Shown here in pieces: positions 7,273 through 16,338 of a stretch of 64,000 nt of DNA (position 1 is its first letter; every line of letters starts with the position of its first letter). The notes under the pieces are model-generated. The model saw only the letters and a list, made by a program, of their open reading frames with translations, ran no database searches and was not told the origin of the DNA. Position numbers and translations under genes: made by a program. The stretch is from RYN-230 sp963829725 (GTDB lineage Bacteria; Actinomycetota; Actinomycetes; Streptosporangiales; Streptosporangiaceae). The stretch spans positions 1 to 64,000 of the forward strand of contig CAWHJW010000003.1 in NCBI GenBank assembly GCA_963829725.1, in the 5' to 3' direction.

Positions 7273-10197
7273 GTGGCAGCAAGGACAGGTACCGTCGCGA
7301 AGAAGGCGAAGGGCGGCGGCGGCCGCACCGCGGGCAGCGGCGGCGGTCCCGTGCGCCTGGTGATCGTCGAGTCACCCGCCAAGGCGCGGACCATCGCCGG
7401 GTACCTCGGCCAGGGGTACGTGGTGGAGTCCAGCATCGGCCATATCCGCGACATGCCCGACAAGGCCGCGGAGATCCCGGAGAAGTTCCGCAAGGAGCCG
7501 TGGGCCCGCCTCGGCGTCGATGTGGATCACGGCTTCGAGGCGCTCTACGTCGTCAACGCGGACAAGAAGACCCAGGTGTCCAAGCTCAAGTCGCTGCTGA
7601 AGGACGCGGACGAACTCCTGCTCGCCACTGATGAGGACCGCGAGGGTGAGGCCATCGCCTGGCATCTCCTCCAGGAACTCAAGCCCAAGGTGCCGACCAG
7701 CCGGATGGTGTTCCACGAGATCACCCCGGAGGCGATCGCCCGCGCCGTCGCCAACCCCCGGGAACTCGACCAGGGCCTGGTCAACGCCTACCAGACCCGG
7801 CGGGTGCTGGACCGGCTGTACGGCTACGAGGTCTCCCCGGTGCTGTGGAAGAAGGTCATGCCGCGGCTGTCCGCCGGGCGGGTCCAGTCGGTGGCGACCC
7901 GGCTGGTCGTGGCCCGGGAGCGGGAGCGGATCGCGTTCCGCACCGCCCGGTACTGGGACCTGCAGGCCACCTTCGCCCGCACGGACAGGGCGGCCGGCAC
8001 CGACGTGAATGCCTTCCCGGCGACGCTCGTCGCCGTGGATGGCCGCCGGGTGGCACAGGGCCGCGACTTCGCCTCGACCGGCGAGCTGCGCAACGCTGAC
8101 GTGCTCTACCTGGAGGGCGTCCCGCAGGACGGCAGCACGGACGGGCAGGCCGTGCCGGTCCCCGCCGGGGTGGTGCACCGGCTGTCTGCCGCGGATCTCG
8201 CCGACCGGCTGCGCGGCGCGGACTTCTCGGTCAAGTCGGTGGAGCGCAAGCCGTACCGGCGCTCTCCGTACGCGCCGTTCCGCACCACGACGCTGCAGCA
8301 GGAAGCGTCCCGCAAGCTCGGGTTCTCGGCCAAGTACACGATGGGCGTGGCCCAGCGGCTGTACGAGAATGGCCACATCACCTATATGCGGACCGACTCC
8401 ACGACGTTGTCGCAGACGGCCATCGTCGCGGCCCGCCGCCAGGCCCGCGAACTGTACGGGGCGGAGTATGTCCCGGACGCCCCCCGCGTCTACGCCAGCA
8501 AGGTGAAGAACGCGCAGGAGGCCCACGAGGCCATCCGCCCGGCCGGCGACTCGTTCCGCACTCCCGCTCAGTCCCGCCTATCCGGCGATGAGCTGCGGCT
8601 GTACGAGCTGGTCTGGAAGCGCACGGTCGCCTCGCAGATGAAGGACGCCACCGGGGAATCGGTGACGGTCCGGGTCAGCGGCCGGTCCACGGCCGGCGAG
8701 GACGCCGAGTTCGGCGCCTCCGGCAAGATCATCGGTTTCTACGGGTTCCTCAAGGCGTACGTGGAGGACGCGGACGACGACGCGGACCGGGACGACCGGG
8801 AGCGCCGCCTGCCGCCGCTGGCCGAGGGCGACCCGCTGGCCGCGCTGGACCTGGCCGCGGCCGAGCACGCCACCCGGCCCCCGGCCCGCTACACCGAGGC
8901 AACCCTGGTCAAGGAGCTGGAAGACCGGGAGATCGGCCGGCCGTCAACGTACGCGAACATCCTCGGCACGATCCTGGACCGGGGGTATGTGTTCAAGAAG
9001 GGCACCGCCCTGGTGCCCTCGTTCCTCGCCTTCGCCGTCGTCACCCTGCTGGAACAGCACTTCAGCCAGCTGGTGGACTACGACTTCACCGCCCGGATGG
9101 AAGACGCCCTGGACGCGATCGCCCGCGGTGAGGCGGCCCGGGTGCCCTGGTTGCGCCGGTTCTACTTCGGCGCCGACGGCGAGGAGGGCCTCAAGGAACT
9201 GGTCAGCGACCTGGGTGACATCGACGCCCGCGAGGTCAGCTCGTTCCCGCTGGCCGGCACCGACATCGTGGTCCGGGTCGGCCGGTACGGCCCCTACCTG
9301 GAGCGCGGTGACCAGCGGGTCAACGTGCCCGAGGGGATGGCGCCCGACGAGCTCACCCCACAGAAGGCCGAGGAACTGTTCGCCCAGCCCAGCGGCGATT
9401 TCCCGCTCGGCACCGACCCGGCCACCGGCCGCGAGATCGTGGCCAAGGCGGGCCGGTTCGGCCCGTACGTGACCGAGGTGCTGGCCGACGGCGAGACCGG
9501 CAAGCCGCGCACCGCCTCCCTGCTGGCGTCCATGTCGCTGGACACGGTGACGCTGGACGACGCGCTGCGGCTGCTCACCCTGCCTCGCACCATCGGTGAG
9601 CTGGATGGCGAGCCGATCACCGTTCAGAACGGCCGCTACGGGCCCTATGCCAAGAAGGGCAGCGACAGTCGTTCGCTGGAATCCGAAGAACAGCTTTTCA
9701 CCTTCACCCTGGCCGAGGCGAAGGAGTTGTTCGACCAGCCGAAGGTCCGGGGCCGCGGCCGGGCAGCGGCGGCGCCGCCGCTGCGTGAGATGGGCGAGGA
9801 CCCGGCCAGCGGGCGTCCCATCGTGGTCAAGGAAGGCCGCTGGGGGCCGTACGTGACCGACGGCGAGACCAACGCCTCGCTGCGCCAGGGCGATGCGGTG
9901 GAGTCGCTGACCCCGCAGCGCGCGGCGGAACTGCTCGCCGAGCGGCGGAGCGCGGCGCCGTCCGCGCCGCGCCGCCGGCCCGCGGCCAAGAAGCCGGCCG
10001 CGGGCGCGGCGAAAAAGCCCGCGGCCAGCAAGCCCGCGGCCAGCAAGCCCGCGGCCAGCAAGCCCGCGGCCAGCAAGCCCGCGGCCAGCAAGCCCGCAGC
10101 CAGCAAGCCCGCAGCCAGCAAGGCGGCCGCCAGCAAGGCGGCCGCCAGCAAGAACGGCGAGCCCACGCGGAGCCGTCCCGCCAGCCGCGTGCCCTGA
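7273..10197 (+). CDS. topA: DNA topoisomerase I (type IA)
   Basis: 974 residues, as expected for actinobacterial TopA. It relaxes negative supercoils by cutting one strand. The Toprim domain holds E33 in VIVESPAK and the acidic DEDREGEAIAWH segment. The active tyrosine is Y371 in ITYMRTDST. After the core come several TopA C-terminal repeat modules (GRYGPYLERGD, GRFGPYV, GRYGPYAKKG, GRWGPYV), and residues from about 900 form a Lys/Ala tail with nine KPAAS/KAAAS units. Such basic tails raise processivity and DNA grip in the actinobacterial enzyme. GTG start with a good ribosome site (AAGGTG). It is monocistronic, or leads into the MFS-tmk gene 67 bp downstream. Confidence 0.98.
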   Translation: MAARTGTVAKKAKGGGGRTAGSGGGPVRLVIVESPAKARTIAGYLGQGYVVESSIGHIRDMPDKAAEIPEKFRKEPWARLGVDVDHGFEALYVVNADKKTQVSKLKSLLKDADELLLATDEDREGEAIAWHLLQELKPKVPTSRMVFHEITPEAIARAVANPRELDQGLVNAYQTRRVLDRLYGYEVSPVLWKKVMPRLSAGRVQSVATRLVVARERERIAFRTARYWDLQATFARTDRAAGTDVNAFPATLVAVDGRRVAQGRDFASTGELRNADVLYLEGVPQDGSTDGQAVPVPAGVVHRLSAADLADRLRGADFSVKSVERKPYRRSPYAPFRTTTLQQEASRKLGFSAKYTMGVAQRLYENGHITYMRTDSTTLSQTAIVAARRQARELYGAEYVPDAPRVYASKVKNAQEAHEAIRPAGDSFRTPAQSRLSGDELRLYELVWKRTVASQMKDATGESVTVRVSGRSTAGEDAEFGASGKIIGFYGFLKAYVEDADDDADRDDRERRLPPLAEGDPLAALDLAAAEHATRPPARYTEATLVKELEDREIGRPSTYANILGTILDRGYVFKKGTALVPSFLAFAVVTLLEQHFSQLVDYDFTARMEDALDAIARGEAARVPWLRRFYFGADGEEGLKELVSDLGDIDAREVSSFPLAGTDIVVRVGRYGPYLERGDQRVNVPEGMAPDELTPQKAEELFAQPSGDFPLGTDPATGREIVAKAGRFGPYVTEVLADGETGKPRTASLLASMSLDTVTLDDALRLLTLPRTIGELDGEPITVQNGRYGPYAKKGSDSRSLESEEQLFTFTLAEAKELFDQPKVRGRGRAAAAPPLREMGEDPASGRPIVVKEGRWGPYVTDGETNASLRQGDAVESLTPQRAAELLAERRSAAPSAPRRRPAAKKPAAGAAKKPAASKPAASKPAASKPAASKPAASKPAASKPAASKAAASKAAASKNGEPTRSRPASRVP
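10015..10149 (+). repeat. 15-nt tandem repeat encoding the TopA basic tail
   Basis: Nine 15-nt units, seven encoding KPAAS and two encoding KAAAS. Units 1-5 are nearly identical at the DNA level (AAGCCCGCGGCCAGC) and later ones have silent changes. The number of units is likely to vary by slippage. Confidence 0.9.
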
Positions 10198-10264
10198 TCC
10201 CGGCCCGCCCACCCGTACCTGACGGACATTTTCGCGAGCTTGCAGGCGGCGCGATTACCCCCTT

Positions 10265-12427
10265 GTGGATACCCTAAACCGCGTGAACTTCCGATCCCCT
10301 TCCCCTGATGGGCGCCGCCGGGCCAGCGTGCTGTCCATCAGGCCGTTCCGCCGGCTATGGATCGCGACATCGCTGTCCAGCCTGGGGGATTGGCTCAGCC
10401 TGGTCGCCCTCGCCTCGCTGGCCTCCGCGCTGGCGGGCAACGGTGCCGCCGCGCAGTACAGCGCGGTGGGCGGGGTGTGGCTGTCCTCGCTGCTGCCGGC
10501 CCTGATCCTCGGGCCGCTGGCCGGCGCGGCGGCGGACCGGCTGGATCGCCGGCTGAACATGATCGTCGGCGACTTGCTCCGCGCGGCCCTCTACCTGTCC
10601 ATCCCGCTCAACCTGGCGGTCCACTTCGCCAACCCGCTGACCTGGATCTACGTGGTCCAGTTCGTCGCCTCGTGCGTCTCGCTGTTCTGGACCCCGGCCA
10701 AGGACGCCTCGGTGCCGAACCTGGTGCCCCCAGACCAGCTGGAGCAGGCCAACCAGTACAGCCTGTTCACCACCTACGGCACCGCGCCGATCGCCGGGCT
10801 CATCTTCAGCCTGCTGTCGCTGGTCAGCCGGGCCCTCAGCGGGATCTCGCACTACTTCACCACCAACCCCGTGAACCTGGCGCTGTACTTCAACACGGCC
10901 ACGTTCGTGGTCTCCGCGCTCGCCATCTACGGGCTGCGGGAGATCCCGAAGCGGCAGTTCAGCGCGCATATCTCGGCACCGTCGGTGGCGAAGACCATCT
11001 GGGAGGGCTGGAGGTTCATCGGCCGGACCGCTGTGGTGCGCGGGCTGGTCATCGGGATGGTGGGCGCGTTCGCGGCCGGGGGTGTGGTGGTCGGGCTGGG
11101 CCAGCCGTACATCACGCACACCCTGCACGGCGGCAACGCGGGCTGGGGAGTCGTGTTCGCCGCGATCTTCGTGGGGCTGGCCGGCGGGATGTTCCTCGGC
11201 ATGCGCATCCTGTCCGGGTTCAGCCGGCGGCGGCTGTTCGGGCTGAGCATCGTCGCCTCGGCCATCCCGCTCGCGCTCATCGCGCTGATCCCGAACCTAG
11301 TCGTGGTGGTGGTGCTAGTCGTGCTGCTCGGCGCGTGCGCCGGCGTGGCCTACGTGACTGGTTACACCATCGTCGGCCGCGAGGTGGACGACGACACCCG
11401 GGGCCGCACGTTCGCGTTCCTGTACTCGGCCATCCGGGTCGTCCTGTTCGCGGTGATCGCGGTGGCGCCGTTCGTCGCGGCCGGGCTCACCGCCCTGGTC
11501 CGCAGCGCGTCCGGTACCGGGAACCTGCACATCGCGCACGTCATATACCAGGGCATCGGCTACAACCTGGTGATGCTGCTCGCCGCGGCCATCGCGGTCT
11601 GGGTCGGCGTGCTGTCCTACCGGCAGATGGACGACCGCAAGGGCGTGCCGCTGCGCGAGGATCTGGTGGCCGCCGTCCGCGGGGAGGAATTCCAGCCGGT
11701 CCCCGGCCCGGCGAGAGCGCCCGGGCACGTCAACGGCTATGAGCCGCCGCCGGCGCGGCACGGGATGTTCATCGCGCTGGAAGGCGGCGAGGGCGCGGGC
11801 AAGACCACCCAGGCCCGGCTGCTCGCCATCTGGCTGCGTGACCAGGGCTACGACGTGATCAACACCCGGGAGCCCGGGGCAACCAAGGTGGGCATGCGGC
11901 TGCGCGCCGTGCTGCTCGACACCGCCCACACCGGCCTGTCCGCGCGCGCCGAGACCCTGCTCTACGCGGCCGACCGGGCCGAGCATGTGAGCTCGGTGAT
12001 CCGCCCGGCACTGGAGCGGGGGTCAGTCGTGGTGACGGATCGTTATGTAGATTCTTCTCTTGCTTACCAGGGCGCGGGGCGCAGCCTGCTGGCCGGGGAG
12101 GTGGCCGGGCTGAACGACTGGGCCACCGGCGGGCTGGTGCCCGACCTGACCGTGCTGCTGGACATGGCGCCCGCCGCCGGGCTCGGCCGCCGGGCCCGGT
12201 CCGCGGACCGGCTGGAGGCCGAGCCGCTCGACTTCCACGAGCGGGTCCGGGCCGGCTTCCTGAGCCTGGCCCGGGCGGAACCGGAGCGCTACCTGGTGCT
12301 CGACGCATCCCAGCCGGCCGACGAGGTGAGCCGGCAGATCCAGGAACGGGTCCGGGAGATCCTGCCCGACCCGGTGCCGCCGATGGCCGAGGCGAACACC
12401 GGCATCATCCCGGCCATCGTGGACTGA
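10265..12427 (+). CDS. tmk: MFS transporter fused to thymidylate kinase
   Basis: 720 residues with two domains. Residues about 20-470 form an MFS-type membrane domain (about 12 hydrophobic spans; SLGDWLSLVALASLASAL near the start, ADRLDRR in the first inner loop). From Met501 to the end is a full dTMP kinase: the P-loop ALEGGEGAGKTT, the NTREPG motif, DRYVDSSLAYQGAGR and an Arg-rich lid. It makes dTDP for DNA synthesis. The same fusion is known in Streptomyces and relatives; what the membrane part moves is unknown. GTG 10265 is used and GTG 10283 is an alternative. No clear ribosome site. The 3' end is 10 bp before holB, so tmk-holB is one unit, as in many bacteria. Confidence 0.93.
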   Translation: MDTLNRVNFRSPSPDGRRRASVLSIRPFRRLWIATSLSSLGDWLSLVALASLASALAGNGAAAQYSAVGGVWLSSLLPALILGPLAGAAADRLDRRLNMIVGDLLRAALYLSIPLNLAVHFANPLTWIYVVQFVASCVSLFWTPAKDASVPNLVPPDQLEQANQYSLFTTYGTAPIAGLIFSLLSLVSRALSGISHYFTTNPVNLALYFNTATFVVSALAIYGLREIPKRQFSAHISAPSVAKTIWEGWRFIGRTAVVRGLVIGMVGAFAAGGVVVGLGQPYITHTLHGGNAGWGVVFAAIFVGLAGGMFLGMRILSGFSRRRLFGLSIVASAIPLALIALIPNLVVVVVLVVLLGACAGVAYVTGYTIVGREVDDDTRGRTFAFLYSAIRVVLFAVIAVAPFVAAGLTALVRSASGTGNLHIAHVIYQGIGYNLVMLLAAAIAVWVGVLSYRQMDDRKGVPLREDLVAAVRGEEFQPVPGPARAPGHVNGYEPPPARHGMFIALEGGEGAGKTTQARLLAIWLRDQGYDVINTREPGATKVGMRLRAVLLDTAHTGLSARAETLLYAADRAEHVSSVIRPALERGSVVVTDRYVDSSLAYQGAGRSLLAGEVAGLNDWATGGLVPDLTVLLDMAPAAGLGRRARSADRLEAEPLDFHERVRAGFLSLARAEPERYLVLDASQPADEVSRQIQERVREILPDPVPPMAEANTGIIPAIVD

Positions 12428-12437
12428 CGGGACCGGG

Positions 12438-13637
12438 ATGACCGAACTGGACGCGCCGCCGGCCCCGCCGGTCTACGACGACCTGGTCGGCCAGCAGCGG
12501 GTCGTGGCCCAGTTGCAGCGGGCCGCTGCCGCGGCCGCCGCCCTGCTGCGCGGTGAGCGCGCGGCGGGGATGACGCACGCCTGGCTGTTCACCGGGCCGC
12601 CCGGGTCCGGCCGGTCGGTGGCCGCCCGGGCCTTCGCCGCCGCCCTGCTCTGCCCGGACCAGGGCTGCGGGCACTGCCCGAGCTGCCATCAGGTGCAGGC
12701 GGGCACGCACCCGGACCTCATGCTGGTCCGGCCGGACGGGCTCTCCTACGGCGTGAAGCAGACCCGGGACCTGGTGCTGCGGGCAGCCGGGGCGCCGTCG
12801 GGCGGCCGCTGGCAAGTGGTCCTCTTCACCGGCGCCGACCGCGCCACCGAGCAGGCCGCGAACGCGCTGCTGAAGGCGATCGAGGAGCCGTCGCCGCGGA
12901 CGGTCTGGCTGCTCTGCGCCCCCTCCGCGGAAGAACTCGTCACCACGATCCGGTCCCGGTGCCGGCTGGTCACGTTGCGCACGCCGCCGCCCGAGGCCGT
13001 GGCGGAGGTGCTGGCCCGGCGGGACGGGATCGACCCGTCGCGGGCGCTGGCGGCGGCGCGGGCCGCGCAGGGGCACATCGGCCGGGCCCGCCGCCTGGCC
13101 ACCGACCCGGATGCCGCGGCCCGCCGCGATGATGTGCTCCGGCTCCCGGTCCGGGTGGTCAGCCTCGGCACCGCGCTGAGTTCGGCCGCGGCGCTGGTCA
13201 AGGCGGCTGAGCAGGAAGCGGCCGCGGTCGTCGAGGAACTGAACGGCCCGGAGCGTGACGCGTTGCGCAAGGCGTTCGGCGAGGGTTCCACCGGCAAGGG
13301 CGTGGCCAAGGCGATGCGGGGTGGCGCCGGAGCGCTCCGCGAGCTTGAGGACCGGCAGAAATCCCGGGCCACCCGGCTCAAGCGGGATGCCCTGGACCGG
13401 GCTCTGCTCGACCTGGCCGCGTTCTACCGTGACGTGCTGGCCGTTCAGTTCGGCGCGGACGTGGACCTGGCCAGCGCGGGCCATGAAGACGAACTGCGGC
13501 AGGTCGCGAAGGCCAGCACGGCCGAATCCACAGTGCGCCGGATGGAGGCGATCATGCGCTGCCGGCAACGGCTCGAGGTCAACGTCGCCCCCCTGCTCGC
13601 CGTCGAGGAGATGACCCTCGCCCTCCTGTCCGGCTGA
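12438..13637 (+). CDS. holB: DNA polymerase III subunit delta'
   Basis: 399 residues. AAA+ clamp-loader subunit with a Walker A-like GPPGSGRS (the usual Lys is Arg, as in non-hydrolysing delta' subunits), a zinc module with C-x8-C-x2-C (CPDQGCGHCPSC), and the sensor region with SRCRL. It helps load the sliding clamp. Residues 270-300 are an Ala/Lys-rich linker (KGVAKAMRGG) before the C-terminal collar domain. It follows tmk by 10 bp. Confidence 0.95.
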   Translation: MTELDAPPAPPVYDDLVGQQRVVAQLQRAAAAAAALLRGERAAGMTHAWLFTGPPGSGRSVAARAFAAALLCPDQGCGHCPSCHQVQAGTHPDLMLVRPDGLSYGVKQTRDLVLRAAGAPSGGRWQVVLFTGADRATEQAANALLKAIEEPSPRTVWLLCAPSAEELVTTIRSRCRLVTLRTPPPEAVAEVLARRDGIDPSRALAAARAAQGHIGRARRLATDPDAAARRDDVLRLPVRVVSLGTALSSAAALVKAAEQEAAAVVEELNGPERDALRKAFGEGSTGKGVAKAMRGGAGALRELEDRQKSRATRLKRDALDRALLDLAAFYRDVLAVQFGADVDLASAGHEDELRQVAKASTAESTVRRMEAIMRCRQRLEVNVAPLLAVEEMTLALLSG

Positions 13638-13686
13638 CCATGTCCCCCTGCTGAGTCCCCGTCCTCCTACTAGCCGCCGCCCTCAG

Positions 13687-13748
13687 CGCGGTGCTTTGTG
13701 TCAGTGCGGTGCTTCTTAGACCGCCGGTGACACAAAAAGCACCGCACT
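13687..13748. repeat. Left copy of a 62-bp repeat flanking the DUF559 gene
   Basis: Direct repeat with the copy at 14797-14858 (about 85% identical by eye). The core TAGACCGCCGGTGACACAAA is identical in both. The arms AGTGCGGTGCTT and AAGCACCGCACT are inverted repeats of 12 bp, so each copy can also form a hairpin. It lies 24 bp beyond the stop of the DUF559 gene and could serve as its terminator. Confidence 0.8.
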
Positions 13749-13771
13749 CATGATTCAGTCGGCGGAAGCGA

Positions 13772-14734
13772 TCAACCAGAGTGGCGGATGGGACAGGTAG
13801 GGCCACAGGGGCGCGGCATCCCGGGCCAGCCTCGGAGCCGAAGCACAGCCGCTACCTCAGCTGCCACCTCGCAGGGCCGCCGGGTGATATCAGTCCAGCC
13901 GTACCGGAGCGTATTGATCCCGGTGGCGGTGGCGGCGTTGTCCCGGTGCTGATCCTGCCAGCGTGATGCCAGCGGGTGCGCGATCTGGCCATCGGTCTCC
14001 ACCACCACGCCGTACTCCGGGTACAGGGCGTCGCGGTATTCCGTCCGCTTGCCCCGGACGACGCGCACCTGACGCTGAGCCCGCGGCAGCCGGTGCGGGC
14101 GCTCCACCCGCCGGACGTAGCGGAGTTCGAGGACGGAGTGTGCTCCGGCCGCGATGTCATCCAGCGCGGCGGCCAGCTCCGTGCGCCAGCGGACCCGTGC
14201 CCGGCTGTCCACCGCGGCCCGCAGCCGGTCCGGCGTGGTCAGCCGGCCACCACAGGCCCGGGCCAGCCAGGCCAGGGCGTCGTCCAGTTCGGCCGCCGTC
14301 CCGGTCAGGTCCAGCGTCGTCTCCTCGATCCTGGTGCGCGGGGGTGTGTGGCCGGGGTGCCGTGCGGCCTCGATCCGCCCGGACCGGTGGACCACAATCC
14401 CTGGAATGGGGCGGAGATGCTGTTGCCTGGGCACGGTGACATGAATGAGCGGGCTGCGCCTGGTGGTCAGCTGGCTGAGCTCGGCCGCAGTGTGGTGGCT
14501 GAGAACGGCGTCCGGTCCAGCCCGGCGCAACGCCGCCCACAGTTCGGCCTCACGACCGGGCTCGCCGGTGAATGTGGCATAGACCCCCCGGTGCAGCCGC
14601 TGCCAGTGCCTGGCCCGAAGCCGGGAGGCGACGACCGCTGCGCCTACCCCGGCGTCTAGCGCCTGAGCCCGGGAGAGCACCCCACGCTGATAGGAGACGA
14701 CCTCCTGGCAGTCCTCAGGTAATTCTCGTGGCAT
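13772..14734 (-). CDS. AbiEi-like/DUF559 domain protein
   Basis: 320 residues from ATG 14734 (MPRELPEDCQEV). The frame is open further upstream, but that stretch is basic and reads across the flanking repeat, so the internal start is preferred. Residues 15-60 look like the winged-helix N-terminal domain of AbiEi-type proteins (SRAQALDAG...RLHRGVY). The C-terminal 110 residues look like DUF559, a PD-(D/E)xK nuclease relative of Vsr: VVVETDGQ-AH, then a D-x-x-RD pair and a NTLRYGWTDI strand. It may be a nuclease or a toxin-antitoxin-like regulator; no partner gene is next to it. It lies inside a pair of 62-bp direct repeats that separates holB from its normal neighbours, which suggests transfer as a unit. 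Confidence 0.75.
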   Translation of the reverse strand: MPRELPEDCQEVVSYQRGVLSRAQALDAGVGAAVVASRLRARHWQRLHRGVYATFTGEPGREAELWAALRRAGPDAVLSHHTAAELSQLTTRRSPLIHVTVPRQQHLRPIPGIVVHRSGRIEAARHPGHTPPRTRIEETTLDLTGTAAELDDALAWLARACGGRLTTPDRLRAAVDSRARVRWRTELAAALDDIAAGAHSVLELRYVRRVERPHRLPRAQRQVRVVRGKRTEYRDALYPEYGVVVETDGQIAHPLASRWQDQHRDNAATATGINTLRYGWTDITRRPCEVAAEVAAVLRLRGWPGMPRPCGPTCPIRHSG

Positions 14735-14796
14735 GTACTCAAGCCTGGCTTCGCCGCACTGCAGGCTGAAGGCCGACTTCCCTGGCTGTGGATAAC

Positions 14797-14858
14797 TGCG
14801 GCGCTTTTTGTTAGCGCGGTGCTTTCTAGACCGCCGGTGACACAAATAGCACCGCACT
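14797..14858. repeat. Right copy of the 62-bp repeat
   Basis: Same orientation as the copy at 13687-13748, 63 bp upstream of the DUF559 start. The inverted arms are slightly degraded (GCGGTGCTT against AGCACCGC). The distance between copies defines a unit of about 1.17 kb. Confidence 0.8.
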
Positions 14859-14943
14859 GAGGAGGCGCGGGTGCGGGTGCCCGAGGGGTTGGCTCTGAGA
14901 GGCAACCCCGCCGGGCACCGTGTCTGTGGTCGGCCGGTCTGGG

Positions 14944-15282
14944 TCAGGCGTCGACGAGGTCCCAGCAGTCGCCGTCGTCGTCCCAGCAGTCGCCGGCGGC
15001 GGTCTCGGGGGCGGTGGCTGACGCACCGACCAGTTCTGTGGCGGCCAGGGTGCGCCGCGGCTCGTCGGTCGCCAGCATCGTGGCCGGCTCCAGGGCACTC
15101 ACCTCCGGGTGGGCAGGCAGGAACAGTTCCGTACCGGCTCGCGCCGCGCCACGGCCCCGCCGCAGGCCGGTGAGGGCGGTGATGGCGCCGAGGACCGAGA
15201 CGCCCGTGATGACGGCCAGGGCCGGGCGGTAGGCGCTCAGGGTGGCCGCGGCCGTGGTGATGTGGCTGGCCCCGGCGGCGCG
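14944..15282 (-). pseudogene. C-terminal remnant of a DHA2-type MFS transporter
   Basis: An open minus-strand frame with no ATG or GTG at its beginning. It encodes a last transmembrane-like helix (YRPALAVITGVSVLGAITAL), an RRGRGAARAG loop and an acidic tail ending GDCWDLVDA before TGA 14946-14944. This matches the end of EmrB/QacA-type drug transporters in character. The upstream part of the gene is gone. The join is near 15285, where a plus-strand fragment begins. The assignment rests on hydrophobic pattern and position, so it is tentative. Confidence 0.4.
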
Positions 15283-15389
15283 AGCGTCACGCCGAGGCGG
15301 TGCCCACCCACCGGGAGATCCTCGCGGACGTGCTGCCCGCCAGGCTGCTGGCCTCGTGCAGTGCCGCCGAGGACCGCCCCGGCCACTGA
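15276..15389 (+). pseudogene. 3' end of an unidentified gene
   Basis: An open frame without start reads RERHAEAVPTHREILADVLP and ends at TGA 15387-15389. It looks like a protein C-terminus rather than noise. The family is unknown. It abuts the transporter remnant, so two broken ends meet here, as left by deletion or insertion of the DUF559 unit. Confidence 0.25.
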
Positions 15390-15492
15390 CCCGGTATCCT
15401 GCTGGACGCCCGGGACGTTAATACAGTGCCCTTATGCGAAGATTTGCCGGCCATCGGGAGCGGATCGCGTGATCGGCCCGTAACCTGGGGCG

Positions 15493-16338
15493 GTGGGCAT
15501 GATGATGGCCGTCAGCTTCGAGCGCTACGGGCGGCTCTACTACCTGGATCCTGGGCCGCATACCCCCGCGGTCGGGGACAAGGTGCTCGTGCCCACCGAC
15601 TCCGGCCCGGAGGTCGCCGAGTGCATCTGGGCGCCGCAGTGGGTGGATGAGGTGGAGGACCTGCCGGTCTGCGCCGGCCCCGCCACCGGGGAGCACCTGG
15701 CCCGTAATGAGGCCAATCGCGGCCGCCGGGCCGAGGCCCGGGTCGCGGCGCGGCGGCTGATCCGGGAACACGAGCTGCCCATGAAGGTCATCGGGGTGGA
15801 CGTGGTGAACTCCCCGGATGTCTACACCATCTACTTCAGCGCGCCCGGCCGGGTTGACTTCCGGGCCCTGGTCCGCGACCTCGCGGCCCGGCTGCACGCC
15901 CGGGTCGAACTGCGCCAGATCGGGCCCCGCGACGAGGCACGGCTGCAGGGCGGGATCGGCCCGTGCGGCCGCGACCTGTGCTGCTCGACGTTCCTCAAGG
16001 ACTTCGAGCCGGTGTCAGTGCGGATGGCCAAGGACCAGGACCTGCCGGTCAACCCGCTGCGGATCGCCGGGGCCTGCGGCCGCCTGATGTGCTGCCTCAA
16101 GTACGAGCACCCGCTGTACCAGGACTTCCGCAAGGACGCCCCGTCGATCGGGGAGTCCGTCGAGACCCCGGAGGGCCCCGGCGTGGTGACCGGGCTGAGT
16201 GTGCCCGGGGACAAAGTGGTGGTGAAACTGAACCGGGACGGCAGCAAGTGTGCCTGCCCGAAGGCGAGCGTGTGCGGGTCCCGGAAGGCTTACGAAGAGA
16301 CCTACGGGGACAAGGCGGGCCGGGCGGCCACCGAGTGA
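15493..16338 (+). CDS. PSP1/RicT family protein
   Basis: 281 residues. The PSP1 domain has the cysteine pattern of RicT (YaaT): CGRDLCC at about residue 157 and CGRLMCC at about 197, plus a C-terminal CACPKASVC group. In Bacillus, RicT with RicA and RicF binds Fe-S clusters and helps RNase Y-dependent RNA maturation. In actinobacteria the protein is conserved, usually without RicA or RicF, and its job is not settled. Starts GTG 15493 and ATG 15499-15505 are all possible; the later ATGs have GGGGCGG upstream. The stop overlaps the GTG of the next gene (GTGA 16335-16338). Confidence 0.9.
   Translation: MGMMMAVSFERYGRLYYLDPGPHTPAVGDKVLVPTDSGPEVAECIWAPQWVDEVEDLPVCAGPATGEHLARNEANRGRRAEARVAARRLIREHELPMKVIGVDVVNSPDVYTIYFSAPGRVDFRALVRDLAARLHARVELRQIGPRDEARLQGGIGPCGRDLCCSTFLKDFEPVSVRMAKDQDLPVNPLRIAGACGRLMCCLKYEHPLYQDFRKDAPSIGESVETPEGPGVVTGLSVPGDKVVVKLNRDGSKCACPKASVCGSRKAYEETYGDKAGRAATE

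Noticed and set aside
10015..10149. Regular short repeats considered as CRISPR
   Set aside because: 15-nt coding repeats with no spacers, inside topA.
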